In this document: piece after piece, positions 32,289-40,781 of the stretch
How the letters are laid out: each line of letters begins with the position of its first letter
Numbering within the stretch: position 1 is the stretch's first letter
From: Spirosoma montaniterrae
GTDB lineage: Bacteria; Bacteroidota; Bacteroidia; Cytophagales; Spirosomataceae
Direction of reading: 5' to 3'
Length of the DNA: 64,000 bases
NCBI RefSeq assembly: GCF_001988955.1
Contig: NZ_CP014263.1
Coordinates: 2,418,001-2,482,000 of the forward strand
Translations under genes and position numbers: made by a program
The notes under the pieces: model-generated
The model's input: only the letters and a program-made list of their open reading frames with translations
Told to the model about the DNA's origin: nothing
Databases searched by the model: none

Positions 32289-33161
32289 ATGACGCCTTCG
32301 CAGCTTACAGACTTTCTATACGCCGATTTTTTGGAATGGCTTCGAGTGGGACTTCGCTTCCTGCCACGAATCGCCATTGCCATACTTATCCTATTCATTT
32401 TCACCTTTTTATCCCGCCGAATCAGCCGGTTAGTAGTACGCGGCTTCGACCGGTTCAGCGACAACATGTCGGTCATCAACCTGACCGGGGCCGTGGTGCG
32501 GGTGGTCATTATGGCGGTGGGCCTGTTCACGGCACTGAGCGTATTAGGGCTCGACAAGGCCGTTACGTCATTACTGGCCGGAGCTGGCGTAATTGCGCTG
32601 GCACTGGGGTTTGCCTTCCAGGATTTGACGGCCAACTTTATTTCAGGCACTATGATTGCACTCGCCCGCCCCATTCAGGTAGGCGACACTATTGAAACCA
32701 ACGGCTTCACAGGGGTTGTACTCGACATAAAACTGCGCTCGATTGTTCTCGACAACGGGCAGGGACAGACCGTTGAACTACCCAGCAAAGACGTATTTCA
32801 AAAGCCAATTATCAACTTTTCGCGCATCGGGTACCGGCGTATCGAACTGCTGGCGGGCATTTCGTATCTCGATGATCTGGCGTTGGCACAACGAGTGGCG
32901 GTGGAGGCCGTGCGGCAGTTACCATTTGTATTGCAAAGCCCATCTACCGAGTTATACTACCGGAATTTCGGCGACAACAATCTGCAATTTGCGCTGTGGT
33001 TCTGGATCAATCCAACTCAAACCGGCCCGGCTCTGGCCCTGAGCGAAGCCATCAAAGCTGTAAAAACAGCCTTCACCGAACATCAGATTCTCTTCGTTTT
33101 CGCGGGCCACACCTTCGACCTTAAACAGAAGCTGGCCCCACCTACTCCAGCAAACGAGTAG
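32289..33161 (+). CDS. Small-conductance mechanosensitive channel (MscS family)
   Basis: 290 residues. There are three membrane helices (about 18-40, 62-82, 88-112); the third, pore-lining one has the Ala/Gly-rich LLAGAGVIALALGFAFQDLTANFISG characteristic of MscS. The beta domain follows (IQVGDTIETNGFTGVVLDIKLRSIVL), then the alpha/beta vestibule (NFGDNNLQFALWFWI). It opens under membrane tension to release solutes during osmotic downshift. The gene is divergent from nifS, and the next kinase gene begins 16 bp after its stop, so channel and kinase are probably cotranscribed. Confidence 0.93.
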   Translation: MTPSQLTDFLYADFLEWLRVGLRFLPRIAIAILILFIFTFLSRRISRLVVRGFDRFSDNMSVINLTGAVVRVVIMAVGLFTALSVLGLDKAVTSLLAGAGVIALALGFAFQDLTANFISGTMIALARPIQVGDTIETNGFTGVVLDIKLRSIVLDNGQGQTVELPSKDVFQKPIINFSRIGYRRIELLAGISYLDDLALAQRVAVEAVRQLPFVLQSPSTELYYRNFGDNNLQFALWFWINPTQTGPALALSEAIKAVKTAFTEHQILFVFAGHTFDLKQKLAPPTPANE

Positions 33162-33177
33162 GTAAACGCTTGCCAAA

Positions 33178-35238
33178 ATGCTTCTCAGCGCGTACTTTTA
33201 CCCAATCTGCCAACTGGTTATTACGCGTTATTACTCTCAATCGACCAGTTTTTTTGTAAACTCATTTGTCCTTACATTGACTATCGACTCTTCTTCCGCG
33301 CTGCTCGATGGTTTGCTTAACCATGCCAATCATGCCATCTGCATTGTGGAGGGTGTCCGCAATGCAGCCGATGAGCTTATTGATTTCCGCTATGTGAAGG
33401 TGAACCCAATGGCTTACGTACTCAACAAACGCTCGTTTGGCGACATGGTGGGCAGAACCATGCTGGAGCTTTTCCCAGGTATGGATCAGGTAAACGTACC
33501 GGGTACGGAAGAAACTCTATTCCGGCGGTTTGTGCGACAGATGCACGAAGACGACAAGCTAACGTATGAGGTTGGCTATCATCAGGACGGCTTCGATGGA
33601 TACTACGCGGTAACAGCGAGCCGGTTGACCAATTGCCTGATTATTTCCGTAACCGACGTAACCGAACTGCACCGAACCCGCCAGGAAAAACAACAGGCCG
33701 ATCAACAGCTACGCGAACAGGCCGATCTGTTTACGGCTCTGATGCGGGTAGCGAATCTCGGCCTCAACATACTCGATGTTGTTCGCGATGATACCGGTCA
33801 ACTAACCGACCTGCACTATCGGCACATTAGCCAGCGTGTGCTCGACGATACGGGCATGACCATTGAGCAGTATCGTAACGCCAGTATGCGCACGTTGTTT
33901 CCCGGTATCGAACACAGCCGATTCTGGCAGGGTTTTCAGGATTTATTACGCACGGGTCAACCCCAGCGGTTCGAGGTTAATTACAAGTTTAATGACTGTG
34001 AAAACTACTTAGACGTTAGTTACGTACTTCTGGACGAGCGCACTATTTTATCCTCGTACATTATTCTGAACGACGTTCGGCAGGCGCAGCAACGCGCCGA
34101 GCAGCAGGCGCAACTGATGTCGTCGATTCTACAAAACACCCAGGCCAACCTGACGTTGCTCGAACCGGTTTACGCGCCCACAGGCAAGCTTGTTAACTTC
34201 CGCTATATTTTCACCAACGACAGCAACGCCCGCATCACCCGGCGAACGGTCGAAGAAATGACCGGGAGTCTGTTTTTCGACCTGTTCCCAGGTATTATCA
34301 CAACGGAGTTTTACGACCGGCTGCTTCATACCGCACAAACGGGTGAGCCAAACCGGTTTCTATTTCCGTACCATGCCGATGGGTTGCAGGGCTGGTTCGA
34401 CGTTTGGTTTACCCGGCATGGTAATCAGGTGCTGTTTACATCCATCGATGTCACAGAGAGTTACCAGAACCGCCAGCAGCTCGAACGTGCCAACCGCGAG
34501 TTGCAACGCTCCAACGAACACCTGCAACAATTCGCCTACGTTGCCAGTCACGACCTTCAGGAGCCGCTCCGTAAAATTCAGTCATTCGGCGATTTGCTCA
34601 GAAAGCAATATAGTTACGGTCTCGATGAGCAGGCACAGGATATTTTGGGCCGGATGCAGAACGCGGCCAGTCGCATGTCGGAGTTAGTACGCGATTTACT
34701 GGCTTATTCGCGGCTTAATACGCCCCGGCGAGCGTTTGAATCCGTGTCGCTCACGGCCCTGCTCAATGAAGTGCTGACCGACCTTGATCTGATTAGCCAG
34801 GCCAGGAAAGCGCACATCGTTGTCGGCAACCTGCCTGCGGTTCCGGGCGATGCCGGGCAACTTCGGCAGTTGTTTCAGAATCTGCTGAGCAACGCCCTGA
34901 AATACACTGCTCCCGACCGCCAGCCGCTTATTCGGGTAACGAGCCGGGCCGCCCAATGGCCCAAACTACCCGAAGTTGTTCAGCATGCGCTGCCTCCAAT
35001 GGCCGACAATCGCCCGATCTGGGAAATCAGTATTCATGACAATGGCATCGGTTTCGACGAAAAGTATCTCGATCAGATGTTCCAGATGTTTCAGCGGCTG
35101 CATGGACGCAGTCAGTTTGAAGGCAGCGGCATGGGCTTAGCTATCTGCAAACGGGTAGTCGATAACCATTCGGGTTACATTACAGCCCGCTCCCACCCCG
35201 ACGCGGGGTCTACGTTTATAGTGTATTTGCCGGGCTGA
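33178..35238 (+). CDS. PAS-domain sensor histidine kinase
   Basis: 686 residues if the ATG at 33178 is used; a TTG at 33277 (TIDSSSALLDGLL) is an alternative start, and the intervening residues look non-conserved. Three related PAS units begin near 40, 175 and 305, each with a DFRY/DLHY/NFRY strand and a later FPG motif. Then comes a kinase core: YVASHDLQEPLRKIQSFGD, NLLSNALKY, DNGIGFD, GSGMGLAI. The H-box is nearly identical to that of the kinase at 26963-30934, so the two are paralogues. No membrane segment and no receiver are seen. It may be coexpressed with the MscS channel. Confidence 0.9.
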   Translation: MLLSAYFYPICQLVITRYYSQSTSFFVNSFVLTLTIDSSSALLDGLLNHANHAICIVEGVRNAADELIDFRYVKVNPMAYVLNKRSFGDMVGRTMLELFPGMDQVNVPGTEETLFRRFVRQMHEDDKLTYEVGYHQDGFDGYYAVTASRLTNCLIISVTDVTELHRTRQEKQQADQQLREQADLFTALMRVANLGLNILDVVRDDTGQLTDLHYRHISQRVLDDTGMTIEQYRNASMRTLFPGIEHSRFWQGFQDLLRTGQPQRFEVNYKFNDCENYLDVSYVLLDERTILSSYIILNDVRQAQQRAEQQAQLMSSILQNTQANLTLLEPVYAPTGKLVNFRYIFTNDSNARITRRTVEEMTGSLFFDLFPGIITTEFYDRLLHTAQTGEPNRFLFPYHADGLQGWFDVWFTRHGNQVLFTSIDVTESYQNRQQLERANRELQRSNEHLQQFAYVASHDLQEPLRKIQSFGDLLRKQYSYGLDEQAQDILGRMQNAASRMSELVRDLLAYSRLNTPRRAFESVSLTALLNEVLTDLDLISQARKAHIVVGNLPAVPGDAGQLRQLFQNLLSNALKYTAPDRQPLIRVTSRAAQWPKLPEVVQHALPPMADNRPIWEISIHDNGIGFDEKYLDQMFQMFQRLHGRSQFEGSGMGLAICKRVVDNHSGYITARSHPDAGSTFIVYLPG

Positions 35239-35300
35239 CCGCCGTGTCCCCGTATCGATGGTCGAGTACTTCGGCGTGGTCAGCGGCTATACCAGACTAC

Positions 35301-36665
35301 TCAGGGTCGTATCACCGTTCCGTCTTTCTTACGCGTTGCTCCCCACGAGTAATCAAAAGTTGGGCCGTCGGGAAAGGGGAATTTGGCCGCTAATTTCTCG
35401 TTGATATCGATGCCGTGGCCGGGCGTTTCCTGCGCATACATATACCCATCTTTCGTAGTAGGGCAACCAGGAAAAACCTCCTGCGTTTCAGGTGGGAACA
35501 CGTAGCCCTCGTGAATACCGAAATTATAACTGCACAGTTCGAGTGCGAGTTGCACGGCATGAGCCACGGGCGAGGCATCGCCGGGGCCGTGCCAGGCTGT
35601 TTTTACGCCAAAATATTCGCTCAGAGCCTGTACTTTCCGGGCGGGCGTAAGCCCACCGATCTGCGAGATGTGAATACGAATGTAGTCGATGAGCCGGTCT
35701 TTGATAAGCGGCAAATACTCCTGCTGTGTGTTGAATAGTTCGCCCATTGCCAGCGGAACAACGGTTTGCTGCCGCAGAATTTTGAAATGTTCGTTGTCTT
35801 CGGGCGGAAACGGGTCTTCGATGAAAAACGGACGATACGGCTCCACGGCCTTGCAAAGTTGCACGGCCTGATTCAGGCTGATGCGCTCGTGAATGTCGTG
35901 CAGCAGTTCAACCTCATCGCCGAGCTTAACGCGTAGATGCTCAAACAGTTTCGGCACCGAGCGAGCGTAGGCCGTTGGGTCGAAAATAAGTTTGGGGTTG
36001 GTTGGTCCGGCTACGTCAGCCTTCGCACCGAGCGAACTGGCGGGGGTTCCGGTGGCTCCGCGTGCGCCATAAACGGCATTACCTTTTATCCCCATCTGCA
36101 CCCGCACATGCCGATAGCCGCGTTCCATAGCCGCCCGCGCCGAATCTTCTACCTCCTGCAAACTGCTGCCCTGCGCGTGGAAATATAAATCGGCCCCGGC
36201 CCGCACCTTACCACCCAGCAACTGATAGAGCGGCATGTTGGCTCGCTTGGCCTTGATGTCCCACAGCGCCATATCGACCCCGCTCATGGCGTTGAACAAC
36301 ACCGGCCCATTGCGCCAGTACGACGACACATACGACGACTGCCAGATGTCTTCGATTTCGTCGGCGTTGCGGCCAATCAAAAAGGGTTTCAGGTACTTAT
36401 CGACGGCAGTTTGCACCACATAAGCCCGTTGCGTAAACGTAGCACAGCCGATCCCGTACAAACCCGGCTCGCTGGTTTCCACTTTCACGACCACCAATCG
36501 AATACCGTTGGGCGAGGTGAGAATGGTTTTCACATCGGTTATGCTAATCGGCGGCAGGCCGTTTGGTCGAGCCGGTACAACGGGTTTAGCGAGATTGTCG
36601 GCGAAGGGCACAGCCGTGAGCGCGGCCCCGGCAGATAGATTACGGAGTAGATGTCGGCGGTTCAT
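35301..36665 (-). CDS. Enolase-superfamily sugar-acid dehydratase (ManD/RspA-like), exported
   Basis: 454 residues. The N terminus MNRRHLLRNLSAGAALTAVPF carries a twin-arginine-like signal. The mature enzyme begins ISITDVKTILTSPNGIRLVVVKVET and contains MSGVDMALWDIKAKRANMPLYQLLGGK, LLHDIHERIS (metal Asp), FIEDPFPPEDNEHFKILRQ (metal Glu), MGELFNTQ (Glu) and AWHGPGDASPVAHA (His), the pattern of the mannonate dehydratase/RspA subgroup. It should dehydrate a hexonic acid; which one is unknown. Periplasmic export by Tat is plausible. The gene stands alone, 63 bp from the converging kinase. Confidence 0.88.
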   Translation of the reverse strand: MNRRHLLRNLSAGAALTAVPFADNLAKPVVPARPNGLPPISITDVKTILTSPNGIRLVVVKVETSEPGLYGIGCATFTQRAYVVQTAVDKYLKPFLIGRNADEIEDIWQSSYVSSYWRNGPVLFNAMSGVDMALWDIKAKRANMPLYQLLGGKVRAGADLYFHAQGSSLQEVEDSARAAMERGYRHVRVQMGIKGNAVYGARGATGTPASSLGAKADVAGPTNPKLIFDPTAYARSVPKLFEHLRVKLGDEVELLHDIHERISLNQAVQLCKAVEPYRPFFIEDPFPPEDNEHFKILRQQTVVPLAMGELFNTQQEYLPLIKDRLIDYIRIHISQIGGLTPARKVQALSEYFGVKTAWHGPGDASPVAHAVQLALELCSYNFGIHEGYVFPPETQEVFPGCPTTKDGYMYAQETPGHGIDINEKLAAKFPFPDGPTFDYSWGATRKKDGTVIRP

Positions 36666-36757
36666 GCAGGAAGTAGGAAACGGGTTTCCGACAAAAGACC
36701 CGCGAAACTTTCCTCTACTGTGCAGGGTTAGCGTTTCACTTTACCCATTCATCACTC

Positions 36758-37594
36758 ATGCGCCACTCGGTTTTTGTCATTGTTTTTTTACTATTTGGCT
36801 TCACGGCATCGGCACAGTCGTATCAGAATGTGGTGCGGCATCGGCCCGTGTTCTGGTCGGAGATGAATCTTGTTTTCAAAACAAAAGGGAAATGGTCGTT
36901 TCAACTCGATCACCAATACCGCCGACAGGCCGAAGACACCCAATTTCGTGATCTGAACATCTTCCGATTACCACTACAACAGGTATTTCGCCCCTGGATC
37001 AGCTACCAGCTAACTAAGCCCGTCCGGTTGTCGCTCTCGCCCATTGGCCTGTGGTGGACCTGGAACCGCCCCAGCGAATTCCAGCCGACCACGTTTTTTC
37101 AGGAAATCCGGGTGATTCCGCAATTGACTATTACCAAACCTGCTGGCGACGGCGAGTTGGTGTATCGTTTTCGGTCAGAACTCCGCTGGCCCTCGCGTAC
37201 CGATACGCTCGCCAACGAGTATGTATTTCTGTCGGATGGCGAATCGCAACAGGTGCTGGCCGACCGCTTCAACGTGCGGCTGCGGGCCATGCTGCGCTGG
37301 ATTAAACCGATTCGGGGTAAAGAATCGGGCTGGTACGTGCAGAGCAGTGTTGAGCCAATGATGGTCGTGTCGCGCTCTGTCCGGCGTTTCGACCAGAACA
37401 GAACGTACCTCGCGATTGGCCGACGACTTCGCGAGAACATGCGTGTTGAGTTGGGGTATCTGAACCAGTTTTCAATTCAGAACAACGAGGTCGAACGCAT
37501 CCGCACGTTCCGGTTCAACCACGCCCTGCACGTTTATTTTTATTTGGAAAACCGGCGCACATCGAAAGCCAGCAGCGATTCGGGGCCGGAGTAG
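36758..37594 (+). CDS. DUF2490 family outer-membrane protein
   Basis: 278 residues with signal peptide MRHSVFVIVFLLFGFTASAQS. The mature part (QNVVRHRPVFWSEMNLVFK, FQLDHQYRRQAEDTQF, RFRSELRWPS, LRENMRVELGYLNQF, RTFRFNHALHVYFYLENR) has the alternating strands and final aromatic residue of DUF2490, a Bacteroidota beta-barrel of unknown function. It is followed by a bidirectional terminator (37659-37696) shared with the converging TPR gene. Confidence 0.85.
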   Translation: MRHSVFVIVFLLFGFTASAQSYQNVVRHRPVFWSEMNLVFKTKGKWSFQLDHQYRRQAEDTQFRDLNIFRLPLQQVFRPWISYQLTKPVRLSLSPIGLWWTWNRPSEFQPTTFFQEIRVIPQLTITKPAGDGELVYRFRSELRWPSRTDTLANEYVFLSDGESQQVLADRFNVRLRAMLRWIKPIRGKESGWYVQSSVEPMMVVSRSVRRFDQNRTYLAIGRRLRENMRVELGYLNQFSIQNNEVERIRTFRFNHALHVYFYLENRRTSKASSDSGPE

Positions 37595-37658
37595 CGCGGC
37601 AGGAAAGCGGCCCGCCCAAATACCCAAACGAAATCGTTAAAACAGTGGCTCAATTCAA

Positions 37659-37696
37659 CCAAAAACCCCACCATTGTTACATGGAGGGGTTTTTGG
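37659..37696. terminator. Bidirectional terminator between DUF2490 and TPR genes
   Basis: CCAAAAACCCC (37659-37669) pairs with GGGGTTTTTGG (37686-37696), with inner CCAT/ATGG pairing and a 6-nt loop. A-rich and T-rich flanks serve both strands of the convergent pair. Confidence 0.85.
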
Positions 37697-37722
37697 TATG
37701 GACGGGCGGCTTTTCAGCCGCG

Positions 37723-39126
37723 TTATTTTGGTTTGTATTGCTGAATAATTTTGTACAGTGCTTTCTGCTTTTCGAGTTCGGGGAAGAACTCGAAAAGCTG
37801 TACGTGCGCGTCGAAGTCAAGCGTTAGGGCAGCTTCTAACTGAATCAGTGCTTCGCGGTAATGTCCGGCATGAATCAGGTACACGGCAGAGCGATAGTAC
37901 AGATCAGCCTCTTCGGGCATGTCGTTGACACCCAGATGAATAATATCGTTTGCTTTCAGGAAATCGCCCTGATCGAACGGCACCAGCGACCAGGTCAGGT
38001 ACACGTCGGGGTTGGCTGAATCTACTTCGGCGGCTTTCTCGAACGACTCGATGCTCGACAGCACATTCCCGATTTTATACTCGGTTTCGGCTACGGCCAG
38101 ATGGTATTCTCCGTTTTGGTCGTTGAGTTTTACGGCTTTCTGCAAAAACGGCAACGATTCGTACCACTTGCCCGAGTCGCTCAGGCAAACGCCAATGCCA
38201 TACCAGGCTTCGTCCCACTGCGCGTCGAGTTTGATAGCCTGCCGATATTCGGCGATAGCTTCCAGCAGTTTATCCTGCTTTTCCAGACTCGCACCGAGGT
38301 GGCAGTAGGTATCGGCAGTTGGGTCTTCGTATTTCAGCGTTTCGCGGTAACAGGCTTCGGCCTTCTCAAACAGGCCGAGGTTCATGTACGTGTTGCCGAG
38401 GTTGAAATGCGCCGACGAGAAATCTTCTTTAATGATTACGGCATAGTCGTAGGCTTCGGCGGCTTCGGCGTACCGGGCTAATTTACTGTAGGCGATGCCG
38501 ATGTTGTACCAGGCGTTGTACGAATACGGGTCAGCATCGATTAGTTGCTGATAATATTCGAGACTATTTTCTAATTCGCCCGTTACGTCGAGGCAAAACG
38601 CCAGTTCATACAGCGCGTTTTCATTGTTGATATTCAGCGCAATCGACTTTTTATATTGGCTGATGGCCTCGTCGTATTTACCCCAGTTCTGGTAGCTCTG
38701 CCCAATCTGAAACAGAATATCCTCTTTGTCGTCGGCGCGGTCGAGCAACTCTTCCAGTACCTGAATCGACTCTTCGTACCGCCCGGCCATGTTTAGCACC
38801 GAACCTTGCATAAACGGCACGTCGAGGTCGCCGGGGTTAAACAACGAAGCCCGTTCCAGTAACTCCAGCGACTCGTCGAACCGTTGGAAATTAGCCAGAA
38901 TCTGGGCTTTATCGAGCATTAATTCCAGTGCGTAGGGAAAGTTTTCCAGACCAGCCTCGGCGGCTTTGAACGCTTTTTCGAGATCACCCTGATTGAGATA
39001 ATGCTCAACCATTTGTTCGTACACGTCCAGATCAAAAAACTGACTCTCATCCTGGTCCAGCATCTGCTCAAAACGCCGGATAGATTCTTTTATGTCGTCT
39101 GCTCGTTCTTCGAACTCTTGCTCCAT
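37723..39126 (-). CDS. Tetratricopeptide-repeat protein
   Basis: 467 residues of nearly continuous TPRs (about twelve), each 34 residues with the W/Y-G-A-Y-A-P spacing: for example NWGKYDEAISQYKKSIALN, NAWYNIGIAYSKLARYAEAAEAYDYA, AHFNLGNTYMNLGLFEKAEACYRETL, AWYGIGVCLSDSGKWYESLPFLQKA. There is no signal peptide, so it is a cytosolic superhelical scaffold for protein-protein contacts; the partners are unknown. The protein is strongly acidic. The region upstream (39127-39241) shows nothing beyond possible promoter-like words. Confidence 0.93.
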   Translation of the reverse strand: MEQEFEERADDIKESIRRFEQMLDQDESQFFDLDVYEQMVEHYLNQGDLEKAFKAAEAGLENFPYALELMLDKAQILANFQRFDESLELLERASLFNPGDLDVPFMQGSVLNMAGRYEESIQVLEELLDRADDKEDILFQIGQSYQNWGKYDEAISQYKKSIALNINNENALYELAFCLDVTGELENSLEYYQQLIDADPYSYNAWYNIGIAYSKLARYAEAAEAYDYAVIIKEDFSSAHFNLGNTYMNLGLFEKAEACYRETLKYEDPTADTYCHLGASLEKQDKLLEAIAEYRQAIKLDAQWDEAWYGIGVCLSDSGKWYESLPFLQKAVKLNDQNGEYHLAVAETEYKIGNVLSSIESFEKAAEVDSANPDVYLTWSLVPFDQGDFLKANDIIHLGVNDMPEEADLYYRSAVYLIHAGHYREALIQLEAALTLDFDAHVQLFEFFPELEKQKALYKIIQQYKPK

Positions 39127-39241
39127 GCTATTGCCTTACGAAATGTGGGGCGGATAGGGGCCGCAGCCATTGGCTCGGTTTATCCTTTGGCAGTGAAATT
39201 TAATGCAAAAAAGCATAACTCCAACACCCCCCGTGAAATAT

Positions 39242-40267
39242 TTATGCACCGCTTTGTGCTACGCCAAACGCCCCCGCAATGCGCCGTAACGTCTCACTCA
39301 ACGGTCGGTACTGATTACCAGTCACCTCCGTAATGCTGCGCCCATCGAGCGCGTAAAACGAACTCGCCGAGCGGGCTGTTTCGCGGGTTATGAGCGGGGC
39401 ATTACCCGTTAACCACGCCCGAACGGCCTCCAGCGGCCACAACACCCGCGTCAGAGCAGGTGGTATGCGTAGCGTTGGCGGACGTTTGTTCAGCGCGGTT
39501 GCCATCTGTTCTAACAACGAGCGGTACGGAATAGTGCCTGCACTCAGAATGAACCGCCGGGCCGTAACGTCCGACTGCATCAGGGTGTACAGAGCCTCTG
39601 TCACGTCGAGCACATCAACATAATTGACTAAGCCAGCGGGATAAAACGGGCGTTCGTCGTGTACGTACTTCACCAATTGCAGGCTGCTCCGGCTCCAGTC
39701 GCCCACACCGAAAACAAGGCTGGGGCACACCATTACGGCGTTTAATCCTTCGGCCACGCCCCGCCACACCTCCAGTTCGGCCCGGTATTTCGACTTGGCG
39801 TAGGCCGAGTTCATCGGCGATTCTTCCCACTTCTGGTTTTCATCGATAAGCATCGGCTCGTCGGGCCGCGTGTTTTTCGCTACCGGACGTCCCAGCGCGG
39901 CCACCGAACTGACGTAGCCCAGTTTACGCACCCCCGCGTTCAGGCAAACGTTCACGACGTTGGCCGTGCCTTCTACGTTAATTCGATCCATACGGTCGCG
40001 GTCTTTCGGCGCAAACGACACCACCGCAGCCGCATGTATTACGTCTGTTCCGGGACCGATAGCCGTTTCGAGGGAAGGAATATCAACAATATCGCCTTCG
40101 TGCCACGTCAGTTGGTCGGCCACGTCGGCCAGCATTCCATAGCCGCTGTTGCTCCGGTGCAGCACCGATACGGCGTGCCCCTGCGCGAGGTAGTGCCGGG
40201 CAATGTGGGAGCCGATAAAGCCGGTGGCACCTGTGATAAAGACGGGGTTACGAAGCGAGGAAGTCAT
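39242..40267 (-). CDS. NAD(P)-dependent epimerase/dihydroflavonol-4-reductase-like SDR
   Basis: 341 residues of the extended SDR family. The dinucleotide motif is FITGATGFIGSHIARH (TGxxGxxG, about 11-26). HAAAVVSFAPKDRDRMDRINVEGTANVV follows, and the active-site pair SAYAKSKYRAE (YxxxK, about 155-165) is complete. It resembles the HpnA/DFR-like group that reduces or epimerises sugar or lipid intermediates; the substrate is unknown. Its start overlaps the 3' end of the TOPRIM-like gene by 20 bp, so it is translated from the same message as the ATPase/TOPRIM pair, an arrangement that may be coincidental. Confidence 0.88.
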   Translation of the reverse strand: MTSSLRNPVFITGATGFIGSHIARHYLAQGHAVSVLHRSNSGYGMLADVADQLTWHEGDIVDIPSLETAIGPGTDVIHAAAVVSFAPKDRDRMDRINVEGTANVVNVCLNAGVRKLGYVSSVAALGRPVAKNTRPDEPMLIDENQKWEESPMNSAYAKSKYRAELEVWRGVAEGLNAVMVCPSLVFGVGDWSRSSLQLVKYVHDERPFYPAGLVNYVDVLDVTEALYTLMQSDVTARRFILSAGTIPYRSLLEQMATALNKRPPTLRIPPALTRVLWPLEAVRAWLTGNAPLITRETARSASSFYALDGRSITEVTGNQYRPLSETLRRIAGAFGVAQSGA

Positions 40268-40781
40268 GCAGAATTCGTTCGAGGGTGAGGAAGCCGGGAG
40301 CTTTTAGGGTGTACAGGTCGGTCAGGAGTCGGTGGTATTCAGGGTCGGTTTCGATAGTTGGTGGTTTTGTTTGGCTTTTCAACTTCCTTACATTATCGTT
40401 GAAGCCGTATTGACCAATGTCGATTTTCTTCTCTGCTGCATTCCACAAGAGAAAACTTTCAATTGCTTTATCAACAATTATGATGTGCTGATTGGTATCA
40501 GGATTCCGTTTTAAAAACAGTTTGTTTTCCTGTCTCACCAACTCAAAATTGCTAAAGAAGCCTTTTCTATTGAAAGAGTCTTTGCAACGCTCATTTAAAT
40601 CATCATCGTTATCGACAATTCCGATTAATGTATATTTGCTATATTGAGAAGACAACATAGCGTTTGCTACTTCTGTACAACCTCCCATACGGATACTCAA
40701 TTTTTTGTCAGGAACGAGAAAGCGAATGAGAGCAATGTCTGCGTGACCCTCAACAAGAAATCGAACAGGTAAATCAGGCAT
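40248..40781 (-). CDS. Small TOPRIM-like protein, partner of an OLD-like ATPase
   Basis: 177 residues. RFLVEGHADIALIRFLV provides a TOPRIM-type acidic residue (E11, with D15), SIRMGGCTEVANAML the conserved glycine turn (G34-G35), and LIGIVDNDDD the DxD pair (D57, D59). This is the metal-binding core of OLD, AriB and RNase M5 nucleases, here in a protein of minimal size. The C-terminal half is helical and Lys/Thr-rich, without recognised domains. The start overlaps the upstream ATPase by 8 bp, so the two are translationally coupled. I infer a nuclease or effector controlled by the ATPase; the DUF3226/DUF4435-like group is the closest comparison I can name. Confidence 0.6.
   Translation of the reverse strand: MPDLPVRFLVEGHADIALIRFLVPDKKLSIRMGGCTEVANAMLSSQYSKYTLIGIVDNDDDLNERCKDSFNRKGFFSNFELVRQENKLFLKRNPDTNQHIIIVDKAIESFLLWNAAEKKIDIGQYGFNDNVRKLKSQTKPPTIETDPEYHRLLTDLYTLKAPGFLTLERILHDFLAS

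Noticed and set aside
32189-32674. Extended N terminus of the cysteine desulfurase
   Set aside because: It runs antisense through the MscS gene and past the consensus promoter at 32209-32216; the MSVVAPVYLDNAATT start is used instead.
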